DNA of 41,650 bases from Candidatus Rokuibacteriota bacterium. Lineage in GTDB: Bacteria; Methylomirabilota; Methylomirabilia; Rokubacteriales; CSP1-6. Under the pieces are notes generated by a model. That model was not told the origin of the DNA. It saw only the letters and a list, made by a program, of their open reading frames with translations, and made no database searches. Location: assembly GCA_003220345.1 (NCBI GenBank), contig QHSC01000125.1, forward strand, positions 1 through 41,650, written 5' to 3'. Of the stretch, positions 24,252 through 32,920 are shown one piece after another. Made by a program: the position numbers and the translations under genes. The first letter of the stretch is position 1. Each line of letters begins with the position of its first letter.

Positions 24252-25046
24252 GTGGACCTCGGATTGAAGGGCAAGACGGCGCTCGTGGTGGCGGCGAGCA
24301 AGGGCATGGGCAAGGCGTCGGCCATGGGCCTGGCCCAGGAGGGCGCGCGCGTGGCCATGTGCGCGCGGGGAGAGGCCGATCTCAAGGCGGCGGCCGAGGA
24401 GGTGCGCCAGAAGACGGGCGCCGAGGTCCTGGCCGTTCCCGCCGACGCGAGCAAGCTCGAGGACATCACGCGGGTCGTCGGGGAGGTGAAGGGGAAGTGG
24501 GGCGGCGTGGACGTCCTCGTCGCCAACGTCGGCGGGCCGCCGCCGGGGCCGTTCGACCAGATGACCGACGAGCAGTGGAAGGCGGCCTTCGAGCAGGTGC
24601 ACCTGTCCACGGTGCGCTTCATCCGCGCCGTGCTGCCGGACATGAAGCGGAAGAAGTGGGGGCGCATCCTCGCCATCCAGTCGAGCTCGGTCAAGCAGCC
24701 CGTGGAAGGCCTCGTTCTCTCCAACGGCATCCGTCCCGCCATCGCGGGAATGTTCAAGACCCTTGCCGGTGAGGTGGCCAAGGACGGCGTGACCGTGAAC
24801 CTCGTGCTGCCCGGGCGCATCATGACGGACCGGTTCATGGGCCATCAGAAGGACCTGGCCGAGCGCGCGGGCAAGACTCTGGAGGCGTGGATCGCCGAGC
24901 GCTCCACCGCCGACATCCCGATGGGCCGGATCGGCACGCCCGAGGAGTTCGCGAGCATGGTGGTCTTTCTCGCCTCGGAGCGCGCGTCCTACATCACGGG
25001 CACGGTCGCCCAGGTGGACGGCGGCCTCATCAAGAGCAACGTCTAG
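24252..25046 (+). CDS. SDR family oxidoreductase 2
   Basis: This 264-residue SDR starts with GTG 24252 after CGGAGGAC. It resembles the SDR at 17078 in its first 30 residues (LKGKTALVVAASKGMG), but the TGxxxGxG glycines read AASKGMG. The NNAG motif is replaced by VANVGGPPPG and the catalytic Tyr-x3-Lys is not at its usual place after SSSVKQPVEG. These replacements resemble the group of SDRs often annotated as 3-oxoacyl-ACP reductase-like proteins with Gly-Gly-Pro in this loop. It sits between the HtrA-like gene and the YihY gene, with six bases to the latter. Confidence 0.87.
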   Translation: MDLGLKGKTALVVAASKGMGKASAMGLAQEGARVAMCARGEADLKAAAEEVRQKTGAEVLAVPADASKLEDITRVVGEVKGKWGGVDVLVANVGGPPPGPFDQMTDEQWKAAFEQVHLSTVRFIRAVLPDMKRKKWGRILAIQSSSVKQPVEGLVLSNGIRPAIAGMFKTLAGEVAKDGVTVNLVLPGRIMTDRFMGHQKDLAERAGKTLEAWIAERSTADIPMGRIGTPEEFASMVVFLASERASYITGTVAQVDGGLIKSNV

Positions 25047-25052
25047 CGGAGC

Positions 25053-25856
25053 ATGCTGGTCCTCCGGTCGACCATCGCCCAGTTCAGGCGACACCGCGGC
25101 TTCTTCATGGCGGCGGGTCTCGCGTTCAGCTTTCTGACCTGCCTCGTGCCCATCCTCTTCTTCGTCGTGTCCCTGGCGGGCTTCGTGCTGAGCCGCCGGG
25201 CGGCCGCCGACGCCGTGCTCAACCAGCTCGCGGAGGTCGTGCCCGTCTACAAGAACGAGCTCCACGAGGCGCTCGGTGAGATCATCCGCCGGCGCCGACT
25301 CTCCGGCCTCCTCGGGACGGGGATCCTGCTCGTCTTCGCAAGCCAGCTCTTCGCCTCCATCCGTCTCGTGCTCAACGACATCTTCGGGTTCACCAAGGGC
25401 ACGGGATTCCTGCGCGGTGCCCTCAAGGACATCATTCTCCTCTTCCTCATGGGAGTGATGTTCCTCGCGAGCATTCTCGTCTTCGACATCTTCGGGTGGA
25501 TCAGGATTCTCCTCCTCGCGCCCCTCCAGATCCGCGCCGAGTGGATCAGATCACTCAGCCTGGCCCTCGCCCTTGCCTTCAGCTCGACGTTCTTCTTCAT
25601 CGCCTACCGCTACTTTCCCCATCGCAAGATCCCCGCGGGAGCGGCTCTGGCGGGGGCGCTCCTGGCAGCCGTGCTCTTCGAAGCCGCCAAGCAGCTCTTT
25701 CGCTGGTACATCCTTCGCATGGGCGTGTACGACCGGATCTACGGACCCCTGGGCGCGCTCGTGGGCATCGCCATGTTCTCCTACTACACGGGCGTCGTCT
25801 TCATCCTCGGCGCCGAGTTTGTCGCGGCCCTGACCATCCGCCAATACCGCGCTTAG
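25053..25856 (+). CDS. YihY/virulence factor BrkB family membrane protein
   Basis: This 267-residue protein has about six transmembrane segments. Family blocks are an amphipathic start RSTIAQFRRHRGFFMAAGLA, FSFLTCLVPILFFVVSL, RRRRLSGLLGTGILLVFASQ and YRYFPHRKIPAGAALAGALL, then YDRIYGPLGALVGIAMFSYY and LGAEFVAAL. These match YihY/BrkB, a large family of inner-membrane proteins once called ribonuclease BN, now of unsettled function. The start ATG lies six bases after the SDR stop, so it is the last gene of the HtrA-like, SDR, YihY unit. Confidence 0.92.
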   Translation: MLVLRSTIAQFRRHRGFFMAAGLAFSFLTCLVPILFFVVSLAGFVLSRRAAADAVLNQLAEVVPVYKNELHEALGEIIRRRRLSGLLGTGILLVFASQLFASIRLVLNDIFGFTKGTGFLRGALKDIILLFLMGVMFLASILVFDIFGWIRILLLAPLQIRAEWIRSLSLALALAFSSTFFFIAYRYFPHRKIPAGAALAGALLAAVLFEAAKQLFRWYILRMGVYDRIYGPLGALVGIAMFSYYTGVVFILGAEFVAALTIRQYRA

Positions 25857-25890
25857 CAGGTTGCCGGGCGTCGCACAGGGACAGGCCGTG

Positions 25891-25899
25891 TGGTAGGTT
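25891..25899 (+). promoter_or_regulatory. Extended -10 for the CoA-transferase gene
   Basis: TGG TAGGTT fits TGnTAnnnT and ends nine bases before ATG 25909, with no Shine-Dalgarno between. Confidence 0.4.
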
Positions 25900-25908
25900 G
25901 ATGCGGCC

Positions 25909-27108
25909 ATGAGCACTCCAGCGACCGCGCCGCTCGAAGGAATCCGCGTGCTCGAGCTGGCTCATCTGATCGCGGGCCCCATCTGCGGCATGTATCTGGC
26001 GGACATGGGCGCCGACGTCGTCAAGGTGGAATCGCGCGCGGCGCCGGATGCCGGACGCACCGTGTACGGGATCTCGCGAGGCGGCGAGGGCATTCTTCAC
26101 CTCACCGTCAATCGCAACAAGCGCAGCCTGTGCCTCGATCTCGCCACCCCCGAGGGCCGTGGAGCCTTTCACCGTGTGGCCACCACCGCCGACGTGGTCA
26201 TCGAGGCCTTCCGGAATGGCGTGGCCGAGAAGCTCGGCATCGACTACGCGACGCTCAGGCCGATGAATCCGCGCCTGATCTATTGCTCGCTCTCGGCTTT
26301 CGGGCCAACGGGGCCGTGGCGATCGAAGCCCGGCCTGGACGCGCTCGCGCAGGCGGTAGGCGGGCTCATGGCCATCACGGGAGACGCCGACGGCGGCCCG
26401 GCTCTCGTGGGGGCGCCCGTGGCCGACACCATGGGCGGCCTCCTCGCCATCCAGGGCATCCTGACCGCGCTCATCAGCCGCGGTCGCACGGGTGAAGGGC
26501 AGCGGGTGGACGTGTCCTTGCTCGACGGCATCCTGCTCTCTCACACGGCCCGCCTCTCCGTCTTTCACGAGACGGGTCAGCCGCTTCCCCGCTACGGCAG
26601 CGGCCACCCGGAGATCGTTCCCTACCAGGCCTTCCACGCCCAGGACGCCTGGATCTTCGTCGCGGTGTGGAAAGACGACACGTGGCGGCCCTTCTGCAAG
26701 CTCATCGGACGGCCCGAGCTCGCCGACGATCCGCGATTTGCCACGCCCACCGATCGCCGGAACAACCGGAAGGAGCTCATCCCTCTCCTCGAGACGATGA
26801 TCGCGCGCCGCACCGTGGAGGAGTGGATGGCCGCTCTCGAGGCCATCGACGTGCTCTGCGCGCCCGTCAACGACTATGCCGCCCTCGTGAAGCACCCCGC
26901 GGTGGTGGCGAGCGGGATGATCGTCGAGCAGGAGCACCCGCGCGCGGGTCGCCTCACGACCATCGGCACTCCCGTCAAGCTCGCGGAAACCCCGGGCACG
27001 ATCCGCTCGGGCGCGCCCACCCTCGGCGAGCACTCGCGGGATATCCTGGGAGAAGCCGGGCTCGACGCGGCGGAGATCGAGGGCCTGGCGGCGCGCGGCA
27101 TCATCTGA
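25909..27108 (+). CDS. CaiB/BaiF family CoA-transferase (class III)
   Basis: This 399-residue protein is a family III CoA-transferase, which moves CoA between carboxylic acids through an aspartyl-CoA thioester. It shows LEGIRVLELAHLIAGPICGM, YLADMGADVVKVE, NRNKRSLCLDLATPEGR, the LGIDYATLRPMNPRLIYCSL block, and GLDALAQAVGGLM. The catalytic Asp is expected in the VDVSLLDGIL or GLDALAQA region. Relatives act on carnitine, formyl/oxalate or branched succinate-type acids; the substrate cannot be assigned. The next gene, an SDR, follows by 34 bases and may act on the same acyl-CoA pathway. Confidence 0.93.
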   Translation: MSTPATAPLEGIRVLELAHLIAGPICGMYLADMGADVVKVESRAAPDAGRTVYGISRGGEGILHLTVNRNKRSLCLDLATPEGRGAFHRVATTADVVIEAFRNGVAEKLGIDYATLRPMNPRLIYCSLSAFGPTGPWRSKPGLDALAQAVGGLMAITGDADGGPALVGAPVADTMGGLLAIQGILTALISRGRTGEGQRVDVSLLDGILLSHTARLSVFHETGQPLPRYGSGHPEIVPYQAFHAQDAWIFVAVWKDDTWRPFCKLIGRPELADDPRFATPTDRRNNRKELIPLLETMIARRTVEEWMAALEAIDVLCAPVNDYAALVKHPAVVASGMIVEQEHPRAGRLTTIGTPVKLAETPGTIRSGAPTLGEHSRDILGEAGLDAAEIEGLAARGII

Positions 27109-27142
27109 CGAGCACACACTCAACGGAGAGAGAGGAGTTCCG

Positions 27143-28063
27143 ATGGCGACTCCGATGCTGAAGGACAAGGTGGCGGTGGTGACGGGCGCGGCCCGGGGAA
27201 TCGGACGCGAGATCGCGCTCCTCATGGCCCAGCACGGCGCCAAGGTGGTGGTCAACGACTATGGCGGCGGCTCCGACGGCACGGGCCGCGACCACGGCCC
27301 TGCCGACGAGGTGGTCAGCGCGATCAAGGGCATCGGTGGGCAGGCCGCGGCCAACTACGACTCCGTGGCAACCGTCGCGGGCGGGCAGGCCATCGTGCAG
27401 ACGGCCCTCGACCACTTCGGCAGCATCGACATCGTGGTGAACAATGCCGGCATCCTCCGTGACCGCATGATCTTCAACATGACCGAAGAGGAGTGGGACG
27501 CCGTCATCAACACGCACCTCAAGGGCAGCTTCTCCGTCACCCGGGCCGCCGTGCCACACATGCGCGAGAAGAAATGGGGGCGCCTCATCAACATGACCTC
27601 CACCTCCGGCCTCGTGGGCAACGTGGGCCAGGCCAACTACGCCGCGGCCAAGCTTGGGATCGTGGGCCTGACCAAGGTGACCGCGCTGGACATGGCCCGC
27701 TACAACGTCACGGCAAACTGCATCTCGCCCTTCGCATGGACGCGCATGATCGGCACCATTCCCACCGAGACGGAGGCGCAGAAGACCCGCGTGGAGAAGA
27801 TCAAGAAGATGGGGCCCGAGCACATCGCCCCCGTGGCCGTGTTTCTTGCCAGCGAGGCGGCCAAGGAGGTCTCGGGCCAGATCTTCGGCGTCCGCGGCAA
27901 GGAGATCATGCTCTTCGGCCACATGCGGCCCATCCGGAACATCCATCACGACCAGGGCTGGACACCGGAGCGGCTCGCCGAGATCTTCCCGGGCACACTC
28001 AAGCATCACCTCGTCCCGCTGGAGACGTCGGGCCAGTACTTCAACTACGACCCCCTCGTCTAG
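27143..28063 (+). CDS. SDR family oxidoreductase 3 (acyl-CoA dehydrogenase-like)
   Basis: This 306-residue SDR starts at an ATG after AGAGAGGAG. The cofactor motif TGAARGIG, NNAG in VVNNAGILRDRM, Ser in MTSTSGLVG and the catalytic YAAAK (Tyr-x3-Lys, in QANYAAAKLG) are all intact. The long insert YGGGSDGTGRDHGPADEVV is the hallmark of the SDR group that includes the peroxisomal multifunctional enzyme 3-hydroxyacyl-CoA dehydrogenases. The C-terminal extension ends in YFNYDPLV. It therefore probably oxidises a 3-hydroxyacyl-CoA, consistent with the upstream CoA-transferase. A palindromic repeat starts one base after the stop codon. Confidence 0.92.
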   Translation: MATPMLKDKVAVVTGAARGIGREIALLMAQHGAKVVVNDYGGGSDGTGRDHGPADEVVSAIKGIGGQAAANYDSVATVAGGQAIVQTALDHFGSIDIVVNNAGILRDRMIFNMTEEEWDAVINTHLKGSFSVTRAAVPHMREKKWGRLINMTSTSGLVGNVGQANYAAAKLGIVGLTKVTALDMARYNVTANCISPFAWTRMIGTIPTETEAQKTRVEKIKKMGPEHIAPVAVFLASEAAKEVSGQIFGVRGKEIMLFGHMRPIRNIHHDQGWTPERLAEIFPGTLKHHLVPLETSGQYFNYDPLV

Positions 28064-28064
28064 G

Positions 28065-28191
28065 GCAGGTCGCTGAAAAAGGCCCATCTGCTTCGTTGGC
28101 GCCCTCGGTCGCACGCTCAACGTACAGGGAGTACGCCTCGCGTGCGACCTTCGGGCGCCGCCTCGCATCTGGACCTTTTTGAGCGACCTGC
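28065..28191. repeat. 127-bp palindromic element, copy C
   Basis: The element runs from GCAGGTCGCT to AGCGACCTGC and is inverted relative to copy B. The two copies differ at eight positions. Six of the differences form three compensatory base-pair changes in the stem (positions 6/122, 7/121 and 45/83 of the element), one breaks a pair, and one is at the loop centre. It starts right after the SDR stop and 26 bases before the PhoD start. Confidence 0.9.
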
Positions 28192-28216
28192 GAGTTTCTG
28201 AGCTCCACAGAGAAAC

Positions 28217-29569
28217 ATGAGAGTCCGGGTCTTCGCCCTTGCCCTCATCGGCGTGTGGGTGGCGGGGGCGGGCGCCGACTCGTCGGCGCTCCTCGTCACC
28301 GTGGGCGAGGTGACCGAGAGTAGCGCGGTGATGTGGGTCCGGGGGCGGGAACCGTCGGTGGTCTCCCTTGCCTACGCGCGCATCGATGGCGGCGAGGAGC
28401 GGCGGGCGAGCGGGACGCCGGCGCCCGCCGCCGATCACACGGGCAAGCTGCGCCTCACGGGCCTCGAGCCGGCCACGCGCTATCGCTACCGACTGAGCCA
28501 GGGTCCCGCGACCCTGGACGGCGAGTTCGTCACGGCCCCCGCGCCCGATGGGCCAGCCTCGGTGACCTTCGCCTGGAGCGGCGATCTCGGCTCACCTGGG
28601 TTCTGTCGGCCCCTCGCGGGCGGCTATCCGATCTTCCGCGCCATGGCCCGGACGCCCGTCGACTTCTTCCTCTTCGTGGGCGACACGATATACGCGGACC
28701 TCAGGTGCCACGGGCCCGACGTCGCACCGGGGGGCGATTTCGTGGCGAGAACGCTGCCGCAGTATCAGGCCAAGCATCGGTACAACCGTGCCGACCCCGC
28801 CGTGCAGGACTACTTCAGGAGCACGAGCGTCTTCGCGATCTGGGACGACCACGACGTGATCGACAACTTCTCCGGCCCCGCCGAGCCGCGCATGGCGGCG
28901 GGGCGACAGGCCTTCCTCGACTACTTTCCTGTCCTGCCGCCTCCCGAAGAGCCCGGCCGCCTGTATCGCCGCTTCCGCTGGGGCCGGCTCCTCGAGGTCT
29001 TCATCCTGGACACGCGTCAGTACCGGAGCGCCAACGCCCAGCCGGACGGCCCCGGCAAGACCATGCTCGGGCGCGTCCAGCGCCGATGGCTCGTGGAAGG
29101 GGTGGCGACCTCTTCCGCGCTCTGGAAGGTCGTGGTGACGAGTGTTTCCCTCGCCATCCCCACGGGGACCAGGGAGCAGCGCGACTCGTGGAGCAACGCC
29201 AATGTCCTGGGCTTTCCCGACGAGCACGGCACCGGCTTCGCCGTCGAGCGGGACGCCGTCTTGCGCGAGCTCCGGGTGCGCGGCGTGAAGAACCTCGTGT
29301 TCCTGGCCGCCGACGTCCACCACGCGGAGCTGATCCGTCATCATCCGACGCCGGAGTGGTCGTTTCACGAGTTCATCGCCGGCCCGCTCTCGGCCCGGCG
29401 GGGCCGGCCGCGCCCGCTCGATCAGGCGCTGGGGTCGCGCACCCTCTTCGCGGTGGGCGAGACCGACAACTTCGGAGTGATCCGCATCGAGCCCGCGACC
29501 CTGACCGTTCGCATCCTGGACGGGACGGGGCGACAGCTCGGCACTCACACCATCGCCCCCGAGCGCTAG
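28217..29569 (+). CDS. PhoD-like alkaline phosphatase
   Basis: This 450-residue exported protein has a signal peptide MRVRVFALALIGVWVAGA. Domain order is the PhoD N-terminal Ig-like part (TVGEVTESSAVMWVRG) and the metallophosphatase core: SGDLGSPGFCRP, the metal motif VGDTIYADL, the IWDDHDVIDN block, LDTRQYRS, and FLAADVHHAELI. The C-terminal FHEFIAGPLSARRG is also typical. PhoD enzymes release phosphate from phosphomono- and diesters with Ca/Fe or similar metals in the periplasm. The gene begins 26 bases after the palindromic element and no Shine-Dalgarno is obvious. Confidence 0.92.
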   Translation: MRVRVFALALIGVWVAGAGADSSALLVTVGEVTESSAVMWVRGREPSVVSLAYARIDGGEERRASGTPAPAADHTGKLRLTGLEPATRYRYRLSQGPATLDGEFVTAPAPDGPASVTFAWSGDLGSPGFCRPLAGGYPIFRAMARTPVDFFLFVGDTIYADLRCHGPDVAPGGDFVARTLPQYQAKHRYNRADPAVQDYFRSTSVFAIWDDHDVIDNFSGPAEPRMAAGRQAFLDYFPVLPPPEEPGRLYRRFRWGRLLEVFILDTRQYRSANAQPDGPGKTMLGRVQRRWLVEGVATSSALWKVVVTSVSLAIPTGTREQRDSWSNANVLGFPDEHGTGFAVERDAVLRELRVRGVKNLVFLAADVHHAELIRHHPTPEWSFHEFIAGPLSARRGRPRPLDQALGSRTLFAVGETDNFGVIRIEPATLTVRILDGTGRQLGTHTIAPER

Positions 29570-29583
29570 CCCCTGGGAGCGTC

Positions 29584-30891
29584 TCAGGAGCCGAGGGTCG
29601 CGAAGAAAGCAATCGCTCCTATGATCATGACGGCCGTCGCGGTCCAGCCGAGGAGCTTGAGCCAGAAACCATTGACGTGCTCACCCATGATCTTGCGATT
29701 GCTTCCCACCAGCATGACCATCACCATCAGGGGCGGCGCCAGGAGCCCGTTGAGCACGGCGGAGAGGAAGAGGATGCGGATGGGATTCGTCTGCAGCATG
29801 CTCAGCACCATGCCGCAGACGATGGCCCCGGCCAGCACCAGATAGAAGCGGCGCGCGGTACGGGGCTTGAGATCCAGACCTGCCCGCCAGCCAAAGAGCT
29901 CGGCCACCGCGAAAGAGGCAGAGCCCGCAAGGACGGGGATGGCGAGCAGCCCCGTACCGATCAATCCCAGCCCGAACAGCAGGTAAGCAGCATCTCCGGC
30001 CAGAGGCCGGAGAGCCTCGGCAGCCTGCCGCGCCGTCTCGATATCGCGGTGTCCGGATCGGTAGAGGGTCGAGGCGGTGGCGAGGATGATGAAGAACATG
30101 ACGAGGTTGGAGAAGAACATGCCGGTATTGACGTCCAGCCGCGCGTCGGCCAGCTCGTGCGGCGTCGCCCCCCGTCGCTCGGCGAGGGTGCGCTTGCCCC
30201 GGCTCTTCTCCTCCTCGACCTCCTGAGAGGCCTGCCAGAAGAAGAGATACGGCGAGATCGTGGTTCCGAGTATGCCCACGAGGGTGGCGACGGCGGCGCT
30301 GTTCCACTTCAACGACGGGACGAAGGTGGCCCGCAGCACCGCCGACCAGTCGGGATGAGCGAGGAAGGCCGCGATGATGTAGGCGAACAGCACCGAGGTC
30401 AGCCACTTGAGGTAGCGCGCAAAGGTCGCGTAGCTCGTGTAGACGGTGATCAGGGTGATGCCGATCCCGAAGAGCACGAGCAGAGGGACGGCGGGAAGGC
30501 CTGTGAGCATGGCGGCCGCCTCGGCCATGCCCCCCAGATCGGCCGCGATATTGAAGACGTTGGCCACGAGGAGGATGAAGCACGCCCCCAGCAGGAGCCA
30601 TCGCGGATAGTGCTGCCTCACCGCGCCCGCCAGCCCTCGCCCCGTGACGAGACCTATCCGGGCGCAGACGAGCTGGATGGCGGCCATGAGAGGAAACGTG
30701 AAGAGAGCCGTCCAGAGGAGTCCCGCGCCAAAGGCGGCGCCCGCCACGGAATAAGTGGCAATGCCGCTCGGGTCGTCGTCCGACGCGCCCGTGACGAGGC
30801 CCGGGCCCAGGGTCTGGAAGTAGCGAACGAGCGGATTGTGCGTGTGCGGCGGCGGCTCGGGCGCGGGCTTCGCGGACGGATCAGGCTTCAT
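29584..30891 (-). CDS. Nramp-family divalent metal transporter with non-canonical metal site
   Basis: This 435-residue protein has about eleven hydrophobic segments and is an Nramp (MntH-like) transporter. The TM1 metal motif, usually DPGN, reads DPSG (residues 40-43), and the TM6 motif, usually with a Met before Pro-His, reads TTISPYLFFWQ. The loss of the TM6 Met, which selects transition metals, suggests altered selectivity; such variants in other Nramp-related proteins carry Mg or other ions. The inner parts FGAGLLWTALFTFPLMAAIQ and NVFNIAADLGGMAEA are normal. The start ATG overlaps the stop of the upstream gene by four bases (ATGA). Confidence 0.9.
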   Translation of the reverse strand: MKPDPSAKPAPEPPPHTHNPLVRYFQTLGPGLVTGASDDDPSGIATYSVAGAAFGAGLLWTALFTFPLMAAIQLVCARIGLVTGRGLAGAVRQHYPRWLLLGACFILLVANVFNIAADLGGMAEAAAMLTGLPAVPLLVLFGIGITLITVYTSYATFARYLKWLTSVLFAYIIAAFLAHPDWSAVLRATFVPSLKWNSAAVATLVGILGTTISPYLFFWQASQEVEEEKSRGKRTLAERRGATPHELADARLDVNTGMFFSNLVMFFIILATASTLYRSGHRDIETARQAAEALRPLAGDAAYLLFGLGLIGTGLLAIPVLAGSASFAVAELFGWRAGLDLKPRTARRFYLVLAGAIVCGMVLSMLQTNPIRILFLSAVLNGLLAPPLMVMVMLVGSNRKIMGEHVNGFWLKLLGWTATAVMIIGAIAFFATLGS

Positions 30892-32912
30892 GCTGACGCA
30901 TCATGCGGATGCCGACCGCGGTTGACAAGGAGAATGCCACGGGCCGTCAACATCGCGGCCGACAGCGCCGAGAGCAGGGCGCCCGTCCATTCCGCCCAGC
31001 CGGGGACATGCGTGAGCGTGATGTCGCTCGCGCCGCCGGGCAGGCGCTCGACCTCGAGCATTCCGAAGCCGTCGCGACGCGCGAGGAGCGCGGCTCCGCC
31101 CGCCGTCGCCGTCATCAGCGGGGAGTAGGCGAAACCCGTCGGCGTGAACGCGCCAGATCCGGGAGCGTGAAGGCGCCAGACCTGAAGCCCGACCGGCACG
31201 GGCAGCGACCGCGGCTCCCGCGTGAGATAGACCCTGAAGGGTCCGATGAGAGTGGGAGCCGTGAATGCGTGATGTCCTTCGAGAAACGCCAGCCGGCCGA
31301 TATCCTCGTCGGTGGCGACGACGGCGGAGACTTCGAGCCTCGCGCAATGAGCGGCGAATTCGTCCGCGGAGAGGGCCTCGAGCGGTTGCCCGAAGAGCGT
31401 CACGCCGTCGCGCCGCTCCACGAGCATCGTGATGGGACCTGACGCGGCCGATCCCGTGTAGAAGAAGCCGGCGACGGGGGCTGGATGGGTGAAGGTTCCA
31501 TTGATGATCTCGCGGCCCGCGCGCAGTGGCGTGAGCGCGGTGAGATGCGTATGCGGCCGCCACCACTCGGGACGATACTCCAGCGTGAGGCCTGAGCGGA
31601 GAAAGAGCACGCGCCCGGGCGGGGCCTCGCGGAGCGCCTGCCACAGCGCATCGAGACGGCTGCCCCGCACGACCTCCTCGTACTTGGGCCACTGGCCTCT
31701 CCGGGGCCACAGCGACAGCGACGGCTCGTCCGGAGCGAGAGATCCGCCCGAGACAACGATGCAGGCGAGGACCATCGCCGCGGCCGCGAAAGGCGGACGC
31801 AATCCGGACAATCGTGCGGTCAGCGACGACATGGCGAGAGACGCGCCCATGAGCAACGCCAGGAGAAGTCCGTCCAAGAGCCGATCGGCGGGAAGCCAGA
31901 GAAGGCCGAGGGGCGCCGCGACGAGCGCGTCGAGAGCCACCACCGCCACCATCGCCGGCGCCCACCAAAGGATCCAGCGGGTGAGAAGCTCGCGCGAGTT
32001 TGAATTCGGACCAGGCCTCGCGAGTGGCCGGTGGGGGGGTGTCGGGGGAGGAGCGGCGCCCGCTCCCCCCTGACTTAAAAAACCCCAGGCGGCAAGCCAC
32101 CCGAGCACGAAGAGCCAGACGAGCGGCTGGAGGACAAGGACGCGGAGGAGGGCGGGGACAGACGCGTCACCCCAGGCCAGGGGGAGCGCCATGCCGAGAT
32201 GCGCGAGTAGCGGGAGGAGCCAGAGCGCCGCCAAGCTCAGGCCCAGCGCCGCCACGAGAGCGCCCTGGCGCACGCGAGCCCGGCGCCCGCCGACGCCGAG
32301 CCATGCGCCCATGACGAGAAGAAGGATCGCTGCCGGCGCATGGGCTGGATGGAGCAGGATCACCGCGGCCAGAAGGGGAGGGGCGAGAAGGGGAAGCCGC
32401 GAGCGGCCGTCGACCCAGCGGATGAGAGAAAGTCCCAGGAGGGGCAGCAAGCTCCAGCCGAGACGCGCGGCCACGAGACCCCAGCGCAGCCCCTCTTCGA
32501 CGCCGCTTCGCGATCCCGCCGACAGCGTCATGGCCACGAAGGCGCCGGGAAGGGCCAGCCAGCCATTGCCGAGGAGGCGGGAGAGTAGAGCGAAGGTGGT
32601 GAGGCCAGGAAGGAGCCAGGCCAGCCAGAGAAGCACCTCGTACGCCGCCTCCGCGCCCAGGGCGCCCCACGAAATCTGATGGAGGAGCCACCCCAGCCAC
32701 GCGAGCCCGGGCGGATAGAACTGCAGCTCGGCATAGCCGGCCCACCAGCCGGGATCGAAGCGCCACGGCGCCGGGCCGAAAGCGAGGGCGTGGTGCAGGC
32801 GATAGAGCTGACCGGGATGATCGTCGTAGACGAGCAGCCCGCCCCCGAGCGCGGCGTGGCCAAACGCGATGCCGTAGACGAGCAGGAGGGCGGCAGGAAG
32901 CGCGCGACTCAC
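30888..32912 (-). CDS. Large polytopic membrane protein, GT-C / PTPS-related-like
   Basis: This 674-residue protein has about ten hydrophobic segments in its first 400 residues and a soluble C-terminal domain ending in one membrane segment. The first loop has YDDHPGQLYRLHHAL and WWAGYAELQFYPPG, which resemble the PTPS-related / YfhO-like membrane proteins and GT-C glycosyltransferases with an acidic first loop. A glycosyl- or lipid-linked sugar transfer role is possible but unproven. The start is GTG 32912, eight bases after TATGAT and without ribosome site. A proline/glycine-rich insertion lies near residues 275-310. Its stop overlaps the Nramp start. Confidence 0.75.
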   Translation of the reverse strand: MSRALPAALLLVYGIAFGHAALGGGLLVYDDHPGQLYRLHHALAFGPAPWRFDPGWWAGYAELQFYPPGLAWLGWLLHQISWGALGAEAAYEVLLWLAWLLPGLTTFALLSRLLGNGWLALPGAFVAMTLSAGSRSGVEEGLRWGLVAARLGWSLLPLLGLSLIRWVDGRSRLPLLAPPLLAAVILLHPAHAPAAILLLVMGAWLGVGGRRARVRQGALVAALGLSLAALWLLPLLAHLGMALPLAWGDASVPALLRVLVLQPLVWLFVLGWLAAWGFLSQGGAGAAPPPTPPHRPLARPGPNSNSRELLTRWILWWAPAMVAVVALDALVAAPLGLLWLPADRLLDGLLLALLMGASLAMSSLTARLSGLRPPFAAAAMVLACIVVSGGSLAPDEPSLSLWPRRGQWPKYEEVVRGSRLDALWQALREAPPGRVLFLRSGLTLEYRPEWWRPHTHLTALTPLRAGREIINGTFTHPAPVAGFFYTGSAASGPITMLVERRDGVTLFGQPLEALSADEFAAHCARLEVSAVVATDEDIGRLAFLEGHHAFTAPTLIGPFRVYLTREPRSLPVPVGLQVWRLHAPGSGAFTPTGFAYSPLMTATAGGAALLARRDGFGMLEVERLPGGASDITLTHVPGWAEWTGALLSALSAAMLTARGILLVNRGRHPHDASA
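32045..32070. repeat. Strong hairpin within the low-complexity insertion of the membrane protein gene
   Basis: GGAGCGG (32050-32056) and CCGCTCC (32060-32066) pair around CGC, with flanking G and C runs extending the stem. It lies inside a segment of about 100 bases (31985-32085) that encodes Pro/Gly/Arg-rich low-complexity sequence between two membrane segments. Confidence 0.6.
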
Positions 32913-32920
32913 GGAGGACG

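Noticed and set aside
691..28191. CRISPR array or insertion sequences
   Set aside because: Repeats are few, palindromic and far apart; no spacers, cas genes, transposase or target-site duplications are visible.
28333..31128. 931-residue plus-strand open frame across phoD and the Nramp gene
   Set aside because: Low-complexity Arg/Gly/Pro-rich shadow of real genes in other frames; common in G+C-rich DNA.
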